Assembly (NCBI GenBank): GCA_003514305.1
Contig: DORE01000257.1
Location: 1-11,452, forward strand
DNA length: 11,452 nucleotides
Direction of reading: 5' to 3'
Origin: Gammaproteobacteria bacterium
GTDB lineage: Bacteria; Pseudomonadota; Gammaproteobacteria; Pseudomonadales; Pseudohongiellaceae
The notes below the pieces were generated by a model. It had not been told where the DNA came from. It worked only from the letters and a program-made list of their open reading frames with translations, and ran no database searches. Made by a program: the position numbers and the translations under genes. Below, piece by piece: positions 1 to 6,872 of the stretch (the stretch's first letter is position 1; each line of letters begins with the position of its first letter).

Positions 1-1842
1 CGGGGCGGGTTTCCAGCCGAACACAGGCAGTCTGTTTTTTGCTGTGTGTCCAGAGAGATCTATTAGAATGTGAATGCCATCGTTGTGTATCAATTGTGCG
101 GCCTCCCTATCATTCTTTGCAGATATGGGAACCCAAGAGTGAAACAGGCTTCTAATTCTATTTGTCACTTCGTCAGATAGAGTATTTGTAGGGTAGGCAT
201 ACAGTTCAATCGAAGATGATTTTTGCAGCTGTTTTAGCACGCCTTCAAGAAAGAATCCTACCGGATGCGCTTTAAAATCCCCCGAAACAAAACCGACTCG
301 CAGACAATTGTGTCTCTCATCGGAGGCCCAACGCGTGAATGCTTGGACCTGCTGCTTTTCCAACATATCTGAAAAATTCTGTAAATCATCATAATAGCGA
401 GCGGCCTTGAATTTCATCGATGCACTCAAAAAAAGAAGATTGCTGTGGGCTTCAAGATAATCAGGCTTTAATGTTATTGCTTCCCTGTAGCTCGCTTCAG
501 CTTCCTCGAAGCTGCCCATTTTTTGCAGCGTGTATCCGAGATTATTGTGGGATGCGGCATAGGTAGGATTTAACATTAAAGCTTTAGAGTAGGCAGCCTG
601 AGCCTCCTCAAGCCTTCCTAGTTTTTGTAATATGTTACCTGAGTTGTTAAAGGCTTCAGGGTACTTCGGTTGCAACGTTATAGCTTTGTTATATTCTGCG
701 TGTGCTTTCTCTAGCTCCCCTTGATCCTCTAATATCAAGCCTAAGTTGCTGTAAGCCGCCGCAAAATTAGGATCTAAAAGTATGGCCTGCCTGTAGCTGC
801 CCATGGCATCGTCTAGTCTATCTAATTTTGCAAAAACATTACCAAGGTTGTTATGAGCCACGGCTAAGTCTGGTTTTAACGCTATTACCTGCTCACAGCT
901 TTTCTGGGCTTCGCTCAATTTCCCGAGCTCTAGCAGCGTGACCCCTAAATTCGTATGTGCATTTACGTTGTCGGGTTCTAGTGCTATCGCGCGCCTGAAG
1001 CTAATCTCGGCATCATCCAATCTGCCGAGCTCTGTAAGTATTACACCTAAATTGTAATGCGCCTCCGTGAGGTCAGCGTTCAGAACTATTGCTCGTTTGC
1101 AGGTCGCTTCGGCCTCCTCCAGTCGTCCTAACTCTTTAAGTGTGATTCCCAAGTTGTTGTGAGCCTCGACGAATTCTGGTTTTAAAGTTGTTGCTAGCTT
1201 AAAGCTCGATTCGGACTCTGATAACTTGCCAAGTGATTTAAGAGTGATACCAAGATTGTAGTGTGCTCCAGCGTCGTAGGGAGACAAAGCGACTACTTTT
1301 TGATTTGCAGCTAGAGCTTCAGAATATCTACCTGTCTGACCAAATATCGCACCCAACAAATTCCATGATAATTGATGCGTAGGAAATTTTTCAGTGATGG
1401 ATTTCGCAATTCGTTCAGCATCAAAAAACTGCCCTTTTTGATAGTGTTCCAAAAGAGCATCTAGCTGGCCCCGAGGAGGAACTTCATGCTCAGTGTGCGC
1501 TATCAGTGACGCCCTAATTTTTTTTTCACTAAACCCCTGCGCTACGGCTTCCTGAATTGCTTCCTCAGCCGCGTGCAGCTGATCATCTTTTATAAGAGCC
1601 CCGGCGTAACTCAACCAAAACTGCTCTATTTGAGGGCATGCCTCGACTGCGTTTCTGAGAAATGGGAGCGCTGATGCAATTTGTTCAATCGAAACCGCCA
1701 AAACGCCAAGATTATGATTCGCGTCTGGGTGTTTTGGCTGCGACTGCAATATCGCTCTGTATTGACGTTCTGCGCCTTGCAGGTCGCCCCTTTTATGTGC
1801 CGCAACACCCTGTTGCAGTGCCTGCTCGATAGTCCGCTTCAT
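1..1842 (-). CDS. TPR-repeat O-GlcNAc transferase-like protein (GT41/SPINDLY family), C-terminus cut by window edge
   Basis: An uninterrupted minus-strand frame of 614 codons starts at ATG 1842-1840 and is still open at base 1. An in-frame TAA lies just upstream (1854-1852), and a TTG directly precedes the ATG. Degenerate TPRs occupy about residues 1-187. Eight uninterrupted 34-residue TPRs follow at about 188-459, with the recurring pattern P-x-x-x-x-A-H-x-N-L-G ... G-x-L-x-E-A. From about residue 513 the sequence becomes VGFVSGDFKAHPVGFFL and then DLSGHTAKNRLPVF. These are hallmarks of the first half of the GT41 catalytic domain. His526 in the AHP motif corresponds to the conserved histidine near His498 of human OGT. 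Known family members move GlcNAc (or fucose, in plant SPINDLY) from a nucleotide sugar onto Ser/Thr, with the TPR superhelix choosing targets. The nucleotide-sugar-binding half lies outside the window, so activity cannot be judged. No signal peptide is seen, so it is probably cytoplasmic. The substrate is unknown. The ribosome binding site is weak. Confidence 0.87.
   Translation of the reverse strand, partial: MKRTIEQALQQGVAAHKRGDLQGAERQYRAILQSQPKHPDANHNLGVLAVSIEQIASALPFLRNAVEACPQIEQFWLSYAGALIKDDQLHAAEEAIQEAVAQGFSEKKIRASLIAHTEHEVPPRGQLDALLEHYQKGQFFDAERIAKSITEKFPTHQLSWNLLGAIFGQTGRYSEALAANQKVVALSPYDAGAHYNLGITLKSLGKLSESESSFKLATTLKPEFVEAHNNLGITLKELGRLEEAEATCKRAIVLNADLTEAHYNLGVILTELGRLDDAEISFRRAIALEPDNVNAHTNLGVTLLELGKLSEAQKSCEQVIALKPDLAVAHNNLGNVFAKLDRLDDAMGSYRQAILLDPNFAAAYSNLGLILEDQGELEKAHAEYNKAITLQPKYPEAFNNSGNILQKLGRLEEAQAAYSKALMLNPTYAASHNNLGYTLQKMGSFEEAEASYREAITLKPDYLEAHSNLLFLSASMKFKAARYYDDLQNFSDMLEKQQVQAFTRWASDERHNCLRVGFVSGDFKAHPVGFFLEGVLKQLQKSSSIELYAYPTNTLSDEVTNRIRSLFHSWVPISAKNDREAAQLIHNDGIHILIDLSGHTAKNRLPVFGWKPAP
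466..1281 (-). repeat. Eight tandem 102-bp units encoding 34-residue TPRs
   Basis: Residues 188-459 of the OGT-like protein fall into eight consecutive units of exactly 34 residues (102 bp each) with no insertion between them. Each begins with a proline- or alanine-led A-loop and carries the N-L-G core. The units are clearly related but diverged at DNA level, so this is an old internal repeat rather than a fresh expansion. More diverged TPRs flank it on the N-terminal side. Confidence 0.75.
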
Positions 1843-1932
1843 CAAATAGATTTACCATTAAAGAGAAACGAGACTATCAAATTCAAAGGCGACTTTGGAG
1901 GTTAGTTTCAAGTTGGTATTGTATTGTTGCCA

Positions 1933-2055
1933 CCCGCACATGGCGGGCTCGGCAAGTCAAAATTTTCAAGCCTGTTGGGCAATTTACTCAGGAAGATGAA
2001 GTCTGAAATGTACGCCGTTCTGTTTTATTGCGAGGAACGGGCTTATCAATAAGCC
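1933..2055. repeat. Cluster of three inverted repeats between the OGT-like gene and the DUF2805 gene
   Basis: Three potential hairpins lie in 120 bp. They are CCCGC-5nt-GCGGG (1933-1947), CCGTTC-14nt-GAACGG (2015-2040) and the perfect GGCTTA-TCAA-TAAGCC (2040-2055). The last two share a base and could be alternatives. None is followed by a clear T-tract on either strand, so a simple intrinsic terminator is not supported. They could still stabilise or end the DUF2805 transcript, or act upstream of the OGT-like gene. The rest of 1843-2081 shows no gene and no convincing promoter. Confidence 0.4.
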
Positions 2056-2081
2056 ATCTTTGCTGGTGTACCGAGGGGCTG

Positions 2082-2363
2082 CTAATTACGCCTGTTCTTG
2101 TACTGAGTCGGACAATAAGCTCGCAAGACACCATTCGGGCGCAATTTTTGATGCTTTGTCACGCGACCGGAAGCCCGGCGTCGCCAAAGTCGAAATGACT
2201 TTTCTCTCAGTGATTTCTTCATGAGCCGGATCACGTCTGTTTCCGACAAATTAAACTGAGCCTCGATCGCTTCAAAGGGGGTTCGATCCTCCCATGCCAT
2301 CTCGATGATTCGAGAGACTTCCGATGGGGTAAAGGTTTGCTTGCTTTTTTCGTTGCTAATCAT
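2082..2363 (-). CDS. TIGR03643/DUF2805 family protein
   Basis: This 93-residue protein has the family signature: IIEMAWEDRTPFEAIEAQF (about residues 20-38), then a helix-turn-helix-like stretch LSETDVIRLMKKSL, then FRLWRRRASGRVTKH (about 57-71). The full family length appears present. The function of TIGR03643/DUF2805 proteins is not established. The AIEAQFNLSETDVIRLM segment looks like a sigma-region-4 or HTH fold, so nucleic-acid binding is a reasonable guess only. The start ATG (2363-2361) overlaps the TGA of the upstream small gene as ATGA and has no Shine-Dalgarno of its own. This suggests translational coupling. The strongly basic C-terminus (KNRRN) is typical for a nucleic-acid-associated protein. 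Confidence 0.87.
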   Translation of the reverse strand: MISNEKSKQTFTPSEVSRIIEMAWEDRTPFEAIEAQFNLSETDVIRLMKKSLREKSFRLWRRRASGRVTKHQKLRPNGVLRAYCPTQYKNRRN

Positions 2364-2527
2364 GACACGATGTCAGCTTGTGATGGTTCTTTCTCCATTT
2401 TGCCGAGCTCTTCGCCCCGTTTACCGTTCCGCTTGGCGATCTCGTTGCGCAACCAATACAGACTTTTCTCATGCTTTTTATGCTGTTTCGGCTTAATTTT
2501 CATTGTATAGGGCCATTTCGTGATCAT
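2360..2527 (-). CDS. Small basic hypothetical protein (55 aa) coupled to the DUF2805 gene
   Basis: This open frame ends in TGA (2362-2360), which overlaps the ATG of the DUF2805 gene by the sequence ATGA. The start used here is ATG 2527-2525. An internal ATG at 2503-2501 would give 47 residues, and a GTG at 2539-2537 a slightly longer form. An in-frame stop lies at 2563-2561. The product is very rich in Lys, Arg, His and Glu, with a central LYWLRNEIAKRNGKRGEELG segment likely to form an amphipathic helix. There is no membrane segment or signal peptide. I do not recognise the family. The exact overlap with a real gene and the biased, non-random composition argue that it is expressed. It may act with the DUF2805 protein, perhaps on RNA or DNA, but that is inference. 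Start choice is uncertain because no strong ribosome binding site is visible. Confidence 0.6.
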   Translation of the reverse strand: MITKWPYTMKIKPKQHKKHEKSLYWLRNEIAKRNGKRGEELGKMEKEPSQADIVS

Positions 2528-2574
2528 TTGATGCTTCACAATTTCTAATAGTTTGGTGCGTCAGTGCATCGGTC

Positions 2575-2598
2575 AAAAGCTGTCATATTGCAGACAGC
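2575..2598 (-). terminator. Possible intrinsic terminator downstream of ygfZ
   Basis: On the minus strand a perfect GCTGTC-8nt-GACAGC hairpin is followed by TTTT (the AAAA at 2575-2578 on the plus strand). It lies about 80 bp after the ygfZ stop and upstream of the small-ORF/DUF2805 pair. It would separate the two transcription units. The T-tract is short, so efficiency may be low. Confidence 0.42.
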
Positions 2599-2675
2599 AA
2601 TTGCCGGGTTGTCGCGAACTAAGCTGGTCTGGTCGTTGTGGGCGCTTAGTCGCGTTAACATTTTGCTGCGTTGAG

Positions 2676-3611
2676 TCACGTGTAGCAAAGCGGTCGGACT
2701 GTCACTTCCAACTTTGGTCTATGCTCAAGCAGAATGCGCTCAGATTCGCCCTCGAAGGTCACGGGCAGAATGACCAGCATAGCTGCGGTATCCCCGGGGC
2801 CACGTGCACATCGCACCACAAGCGCCTTGGTCAGTCGGTTATTCTGGGCTAGCCTCACTTCGGACGCTGTAGCGAGCTCGTCTAAAGCCCCTCCTATAAG
2901 AAGCAAAAACAAGCGTTTTTTTGCGGCGGCCTTATAGTGCATCCGGGCAACGATTTCCTGGCCGGTATAGCAACCTTTTCGGAAATTAACGACGCCGGAG
3001 AGATCATAGTTCAGCAACTGCGGAGTGAATTCTTCGCTGCTCTGCGCGCTGACGTGGGCTCTACCAGCCATTATCTCCGCGTAATCCCATGGGTTGGTGT
3101 CTTTCAGTATCCCTTCCATAGATTTTGCCCTGAGGCTTTCAGAAATCAAGCGTGCATTGTTACGGTCCCAAACCCACAACTGAAATCTGCCTGGAGAACC
3201 TGCCAGTTTGATTATCGAGGCAGTCTTCGAAGTGGTTACATGATAGGAAAGAGAAGGAGGGGCTGGCAGCAGCTCCTGCAGCGCGGGAAGTTCTTCGGCA
3301 ATAATGCCATAAGCGGCGAAAGGGCCCGCATGGGTTGAAATCTTTACTTGCGAGAATACAGCGTATTTCGAAAGTGTTTGGGCGATTTTGTGCGCATTGC
3401 CACTGGGGATCTGCAATAGACAGCCTTCCGCTGTACTGAGGCACAAAAAATCCCCGATGACGCGGCCTTTCAGATTACACAGCGCACCAGAGAGGCCCTG
3501 TGCTTCTGTCAGTTGAGTCATGTCGCAAGTGACCTGTCCTTGCAAAAAAGAGATCGAATCGGGACCTGCGATCAGGACGTATTCATATTGGTTCAGTAAA
3601 CAAACTTGCAT
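2676..3611 (-). CDS. ygfZ: tRNA-modifying/Fe-S cluster maintenance protein YgfZ
   Basis: The 311-residue product has the diagnostic motif K-G-C-Y-T-G-Q-E at residues 212-219, with the conserved cysteine at 214. It is preceded by FTPQLLNYD (about 195-203) and an N-terminal FLQGQVTCDM segment (about 22-31), as in the GcvT-like fold. YgfZ is a folate-dependent cytoplasmic protein. It supports assembly or repair of certain Fe-S enzymes, such as the tRNA methylthiotransferase MiaB, and resistance to oxidative stress. The start ATG 3611-3609 gives a normal N-terminus for the family. It is divergent from sdhE across a 128-bp spacer, the same pairing seen in enterobacteria and Pseudomonas. The C-terminal third is typical of the family's beta-barrel domain. 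No anomaly is visible. Confidence 0.95.
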   Translation of the reverse strand: MQVCLLNQYEYVLIAGPDSISFLQGQVTCDMTQLTEAQGLSGALCNLKGRVIGDFLCLSTAEGCLLQIPSGNAHKIAQTLSKYAVFSQVKISTHAGPFAAYGIIAEELPALQELLPAPPSLSYHVTTSKTASIIKLAGSPGRFQLWVWDRNNARLISESLRAKSMEGILKDTNPWDYAEIMAGRAHVSAQSSEEFTPQLLNYDLSGVVNFRKGCYTGQEIVARMHYKAAAKKRLFLLLIGGALDELATASEVRLAQNNRLTKALVVRCARGPGDTAAMLVILPVTFEGESERILLEHRPKLEVTVRPLCYT

Positions 3612-3662
3612 GTCGATTCTCTGAGTTCGATCTCTCAGCCGGTGGTTAGTGATTGGGTTTGC

Positions 3663-3674
3663 TAGAACGTTCTA
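3663..3674. promoter_or_regulatory. Perfect 12-bp palindrome in the ygfZ-sdhE divergent spacer
   Basis: TAGAACGTTCTA is a perfect inverted repeat. It lies about 50 bp upstream of the ygfZ start and 65 bp upstream of the sdhE start, a natural place for an operator acting on both promoters. It does not match the LexA or Fur consensus. A palindrome of this size can arise by chance, so an operator role is only suggested by its position. Confidence 0.3.
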
Positions 3675-3739
3675 CTGTATTGTCGCATACTATGCCCGCC
3701 CAAGACTGGTTCCAAAGAGCACTGTACGAAAGAAAGTAT

Positions 3740-3994
3740 ATGACTGAATTAAGCAAGCAAAAAATATTCTGGCACAGTCGCCGTGGCATGTTAGAGCTGG
3801 ACCTGTTGTTGGTCCCATTCGCGCAAGAGATTTTCGAAACACTGCCTTTGAGTCAGCAGCGGCTGTACGAGGATTTGCTGCGCGAAGAAGATCAAGACCT
3901 GTGGAATTGGTTTCTTGAAAGAGAAGAGCCCTCTGAACCCAAATTCAAACAGCTCATCGCACATATACTCGCCCATAAGGCCTCTAAGGCCTAA
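3740..3994 (+). CDS. sdhE: FAD assembly factor SdhE (YgfY/CptB)
   Basis: This 84-residue protein inserts or stabilises covalent FAD on the flavoprotein subunit of succinate dehydrogenase and fumarate reductase in the cytoplasm. The defining RRGMLE motif falls at residues 14-19. With the start at ATG 3740 it has the same numbering as in E. coli SdhE (RG-x-x-E, Gly16 and Glu19), which decides the start. Upstream in-frame starts at 3653 (29 codons earlier) and 3692 would add a non-conserved leader. The helical DxDLWNWFL segment near residues 51-59 matches the family's conserved DLFNW region. The A/G-rich GAAAGAAAG stretch before the ATG is a plausible weak ribosome binding site. It is normally followed by ygfX, which here appears degraded. 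Confidence 0.95.
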   Translation: MTELSKQKIFWHSRRGMLELDLLLVPFAQEIFETLPLSQQRLYEDLLREEDQDLWNWFLEREEPSEPKFKQLIAHILAHKASKA

Positions 3995-4280
3995 GCGGAG
4001 TTCTTAACCGTATAACTTACGCGATAATATTCGAGTCCTCGTAATATCACTTTCTAGGCAGTCTATTTTCGTACGGTGTGTTAACGCTTGTGCTGCACTA
4101 TTTGCGTATGGAGTCGCTTAATTTTCTATTTTGGCTGATGATGGAATCCGCGGTTTTGTTGGCCCTGGGTGGAGTGAATGGTATCAGGTAAGGGCTCACC
4201 GGTTTGGGCGAGCGGAATTTTGGTTTGTCTCTGTATTGAGCCAGTCTTGAACGAAGCGAATCAAGATGGTACCCGCGAGT
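3995..4280 (+). pseudogene. Possible decayed remnant of ygfX
   Basis: This 310-bp gap between sdhE and the convergent nadB end sits where ygfX (an inner-membrane partner of SdhE) is usually found. No intact frame exists. One frame (4045-4188) encodes about 48 residues with two hydrophobic stretches, around SYGVLTLVLHYL and FLFWLMMESAVLLALGG, separated by a short loop. This resembles the YgfX N-terminal membrane hairpin. Downstream, a second frame reads RFGRAEFWFVSVLSQ, and after a one-base shift a third reads SLERSESRWYPRV. Together these resemble the YgfX C-terminal pattern of an LRFR-like strand, then DSL, then an RRLRV-like end. Intact YgfX is about 135-150 residues, so the middle would be deleted. 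This is a by-eye resemblance and could be coincidence. Alternatively the gap is plain non-coding DNA. I see no terminator with a T-tract in it. Confidence 0.3.
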
Positions 4281-4304
4281 CATAGAGCAGATGTGCCGTT
4301 ACTG

Positions 4305-5951
4305 TTAACTATCTTCAGGCGAGAGAATCGTGTCTTTTGCTCGTGCTAAAGTGTCAGGAAAGTCAAGAGTGAAATGCAGTCCGCGACTCTCTTGCCTCTG
4401 TAAAGCACTATTTACAATTAGTTCCGCGACCAATGCCAAGTTGCGAAGCTCTAGATTGTCGTTGGTTACCCGGTGCTTGATATAGTAGTCGCGGACCTCT
4501 TCCCGAATGACGCTGATGCGACTGCGAGCTCTTTGCAGCCTTTTGCTTGTTCGGACAATCCCAACAAAATCCCACATGAAGCGACGGATTTCATCCCAGT
4601 CATGAGAGACAAGTACCTCATCGTCTGAATCAGTTACTCGGCTTTCGTCCCACGGATTAATTCGATCAATTAGTGTCGTCCGATCAAAGCGCGCCCTAAT
4701 ACTGTCGGCCGCGCCGAATGCGATCACAAAACACTCAAGCAGGGAGTTGCTTGCCATCCGGTTGGCGCCGTGTAGACCGCTGAAACTCGTCTCACCGATT
4801 GCGTAGAGGTTACTTATATTAGTTTCTCCTTGCGTATTCACCATCACTCCCCCACAGGTGTAGTGTGCTGCCGGTACGACTGGAATACGGTCACGAGTGA
4901 TATCGATTCCGAAGCACAAACAGCGTTCGTATATATTGGGAAAGTGTGCTTTGACAAAATCTGCTGGCTTATGGGTGATGTTGAGATATACGCAGTCGCA
5001 GCCCAGCCGCTTCATCTCATGATCAATGGCGCGAGCCACAATGTCCCGCGGAGCGAGTTCGGCCAAATCGTCAAAATCTGGCATGAAACGTGTTCCGTCG
5101 GGTAATTCCAGATAAGCACCTTCGCCGCGCAATGCCTCAGTAATCAGGAATGACTTAGCATGCGGATGATACAAGCATGTTGGATGGAACTGATTGAACT
5201 CAAGATTCGCGACTCGGCAGCCTGCTCGCCAGGCCATAGCGATGCCGTCGCCGCTTGCTCCGTCAGGGTTGCTCGTGTACAGGTAGGCCTTACTGGCGCC
5301 GCCGGTGGCTAAAGCGACGAAACGCGAACGAACTGCCTCGACGCGTCCGCTCGCCTGGACAAGCACATAAACGCCGACGCAGGTGCGCCCGGTTCCGCTT
5401 AGCTCCGTCACCAGGTCGACAGCAGTGCAGCCCTCTAAGAGGGTAATATTTGTGTGCTCTCTGGCTCGACGCTGCAAGGTCTGAAATACCGCTCTGCCCG
5501 TGGCGTCAGTCGCGTGAATGATGCGTCGGTGACTGTGGCCCCCCTCTTGAGTCAGGTGGAGAGAAGCTAGCTCCGCAGGGTTTACGGGCGCGTCACCGTT
5601 ACTGTTCGCTTCTGCTGTTGATTTGGTTGTAAAGGGAACGCCTTGTGTGACTAGCCAGCTGACCGCAGAGGCACTGTGTTCGACAACATGTTCCACCACG
5701 TCGCGATGGCAAAGCCCAACCCCGGCATGCAAAGTGTCTTCCACGTGCGAATCAACGCTGTCACTGTCGTCTAGTACAGCAGCGATGCCACCCTGTGCGT
5801 AATAAGTGGCGCCTTCCTGTAAATCGCCCTTGCTGAGTACCGTTACCCGGGCAAAGTCGGCGGTTCTCAGCGCCAGGGTCAGGCCTGCTGCGCCGCTTCC
5901 GACGACCACAAGGTCGGTTTCGAGTTTTTCAAAATCGCGAATTTCATTCAT
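4305..5951 (-). CDS. nadB: L-aspartate oxidase NadB
   Basis: The 548-residue FAD enzyme oxidises L-aspartate to iminoaspartate. NadA then condenses this with dihydroxyacetone phosphate to quinolinate in de novo NAD synthesis. The dinucleotide-binding motif GSGAAGL is at residues 18-24. The flavin/substrate segments ATYYAQGGIAAVL (48-60) and EGGHSHRRI (136-144) follow. The active-site residues known in E. coli NadB (His244, Arg290, His351, Arg386) correspond to His256, Arg302, His363 and Arg398 here. All four carry the same +12 offset, which supports the ATG at 5951 as a sensible start with a slightly longer N-terminus. The C-terminal helical domain (about 440-540) is complete. It is divergent from rpoE, as around algU in Pseudomonas, and convergent with sdhE. 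No frameshift or missing key residue is seen. Confidence 0.98.
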   Translation of the reverse strand: MNEIRDFEKLETDLVVVGSGAAGLTLALRTADFARVTVLSKGDLQEGATYYAQGGIAAVLDDSDSVDSHVEDTLHAGVGLCHRDVVEHVVEHSASAVSWLVTQGVPFTTKSTAEANSNGDAPVNPAELASLHLTQEGGHSHRRIIHATDATGRAVFQTLQRRAREHTNITLLEGCTAVDLVTELSGTGRTCVGVYVLVQASGRVEAVRSRFVALATGGASKAYLYTSNPDGASGDGIAMAWRAGCRVANLEFNQFHPTCLYHPHAKSFLITEALRGEGAYLELPDGTRFMPDFDDLAELAPRDIVARAIDHEMKRLGCDCVYLNITHKPADFVKAHFPNIYERCLCFGIDITRDRIPVVPAAHYTCGGVMVNTQGETNISNLYAIGETSFSGLHGANRMASNSLLECFVIAFGAADSIRARFDRTTLIDRINPWDESRVTDSDDEVLVSHDWDEIRRFMWDFVGIVRTSKRLQRARSRISVIREEVRDYYIKHRVTNDNLELRNLALVAELIVNSALQRQESRGLHFTLDFPDTLARAKDTILSPEDS

Positions 5952-6259
5952 ATTTCGTGTGCTAGTTACTTCAAATAATTGCTTTTTAATGACTGTGGCG
6001 CATGATGCAAAGGCGCCGAATCCCGGAGTCTAGAAAAACTCAGAGCTTTTCGTATCCCGATCAACTGTTAGGAAGCGAAATTCAAGCCAATACGGTAGAA
6101 TAATAGCAATTTTTTCGACTTTACTAAATTTTGCACGTTGGCTTTGCCAGAATTGTTGAGGTTGAAAGTCGCTGTCAAGCCCCGTGCGCATACTCTCTAT
6201 GGGCCATCAGTGCAGTAAACTCGGCTTGCCACGTCGGCTGGAAATCAGGCGCATCTATA
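5952..6259. other. nadB-rpoE divergent intergenic region
   Basis: This 308-bp spacer must hold the promoters of nadB (minus) and rpoE (plus). A -10-like TAGAAT at 6096-6101 is present, but no good -35 element sits at the right distance. I found no GAACTT-N16-TCTGA sigma-E site. The nearest, AAACTC (6036-6041) with TCAAC (6061-6065), has a 19-bp spacer and a poor match. The rpoE frame is open back to 6131, but that stretch does not resemble a sigma factor and is best read as untranslated leader. Confidence 0.5.
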
Positions 6260-6829
6260 ATGGAGGAGAAAACCGATCAGCAGTTGATTGATCAGGTGCT
6301 TGCGGGCAACAAAAATGCCTTCAACCTCCTGGTGATGCGCTATCAGCATCGTGTCGCAGCCTTGATCGCCCGCTTCGTGCACGATCCTCAAGAAATTGAG
6401 GATGTTGCTCAGGATGCATTTATAAAGGCGTATAAGGCCTTGCCAATATTCCGAGGAGACAGTGCATTTTATACTTGGCTTTACCGAATCGCGGTGAACA
6501 CCGCCAAAAATCATCTTGTTTCTCGTAGTCGACGGCCGCCCGGCCAAGATATAGAGATCGATGAAGTGGAGCCGACTGAAGTAGGCAGTGTGCTCCATGA
6601 GATTGAGACCCCTGAAGGAAGCCTTTCAACAAGTGAATTGAAAACTGCAATTGAAGCGGCTGTAAACTCATTGCCCGAGGAGTTAAAGACAGCCTTCACC
6701 TTGAGAGAGTTTTCAGGGTTGAGTTATGAGGACATCACTGAAGTTATGGATTGCCCGGTAGGCACTGTGCGGTCGCGCATTTTTCGTGCGCGGGAAGCGA
6801 TTGACCAGAAAATTAAGGAGCTTTTGTGA
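6260..6829 (+). CDS. rpoE: RNA polymerase sigma-E factor (RpoE/AlgU)
   Basis: This 189-residue ECF sigma factor directs RNA polymerase to envelope-stress promoters of the GAACTT-N16-TCTGA type. Sigma region 2 spans about residues 21-92, including DVAQDAFIKAYKAL and FYTWLYRIAVNTAKN. Region 4 spans about 130-182, with LPEELKTAFTLREF and the helix-turn-helix LSYEDITEVMDCPVGTVRSR. The length is close to AlgU (193) and E. coli RpoE (191). ATG 6260 is chosen because the N-terminus EEKTDQQLIDQVLAGNKNAF then matches the family. A longer frame from 6131 would add 43 unrelated residues. No strong Shine-Dalgarno is visible, which may keep synthesis low. It should be held inactive by RseA encoded downstream. 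The 221-bp gap to rseA is unusually long, since the two are almost adjacent in E. coli and Pseudomonas. Confidence 0.97.
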   Translation: MEEKTDQQLIDQVLAGNKNAFNLLVMRYQHRVAALIARFVHDPQEIEDVAQDAFIKAYKALPIFRGDSAFYTWLYRIAVNTAKNHLVSRSRRPPGQDIEIDEVEPTEVGSVLHEIETPEGSLSTSELKTAIEAAVNSLPEELKTAFTLREFSGLSYEDITEVMDCPVGTVRSRIFRAREAIDQKIKELL

Positions 6830-6872
6830 GGCCCATGATGCAAAGCCAGAATAATGGCCAGCATGGATTTGA

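Noticed and set aside
2580..2597. CTGT...ACAG as a LexA (SOS) box
   Set aside because: The spacer is 10 bases instead of 8. The element is better explained as the stem of a terminator-like hairpin.
2937..3338. 133-codon plus-strand ORF inside ygfZ
   Set aside because: It is antisense to the conserved YgfZ region including the KGCYTGQE motif, and it has no domain pattern.
3653..3739. Longer sdhE start
   Set aside because: It adds 29 non-conserved residues and shifts the RG-x-x-E motif away from its conserved position. The stretch also overlaps the promoter spacer and palindrome.
4098..4283. 61-codon minus-strand ORF in the sdhE-nadB gap
   Set aside because: It has no ribosome site or recognisable motif. 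The plus-strand ygfX-like fragments explain the region better.
6036..6065. Sigma-E promoter upstream of rpoE
   Set aside because: Both boxes deviate from consensus and the 19-bp spacer is too long.
6131..6259. 43-codon in-frame N-terminal extension of rpoE
   Set aside because: The extension is not sigma-like (Cys, Trp and Ser rich), and the family start fits ATG 6260, which gives the usual length.
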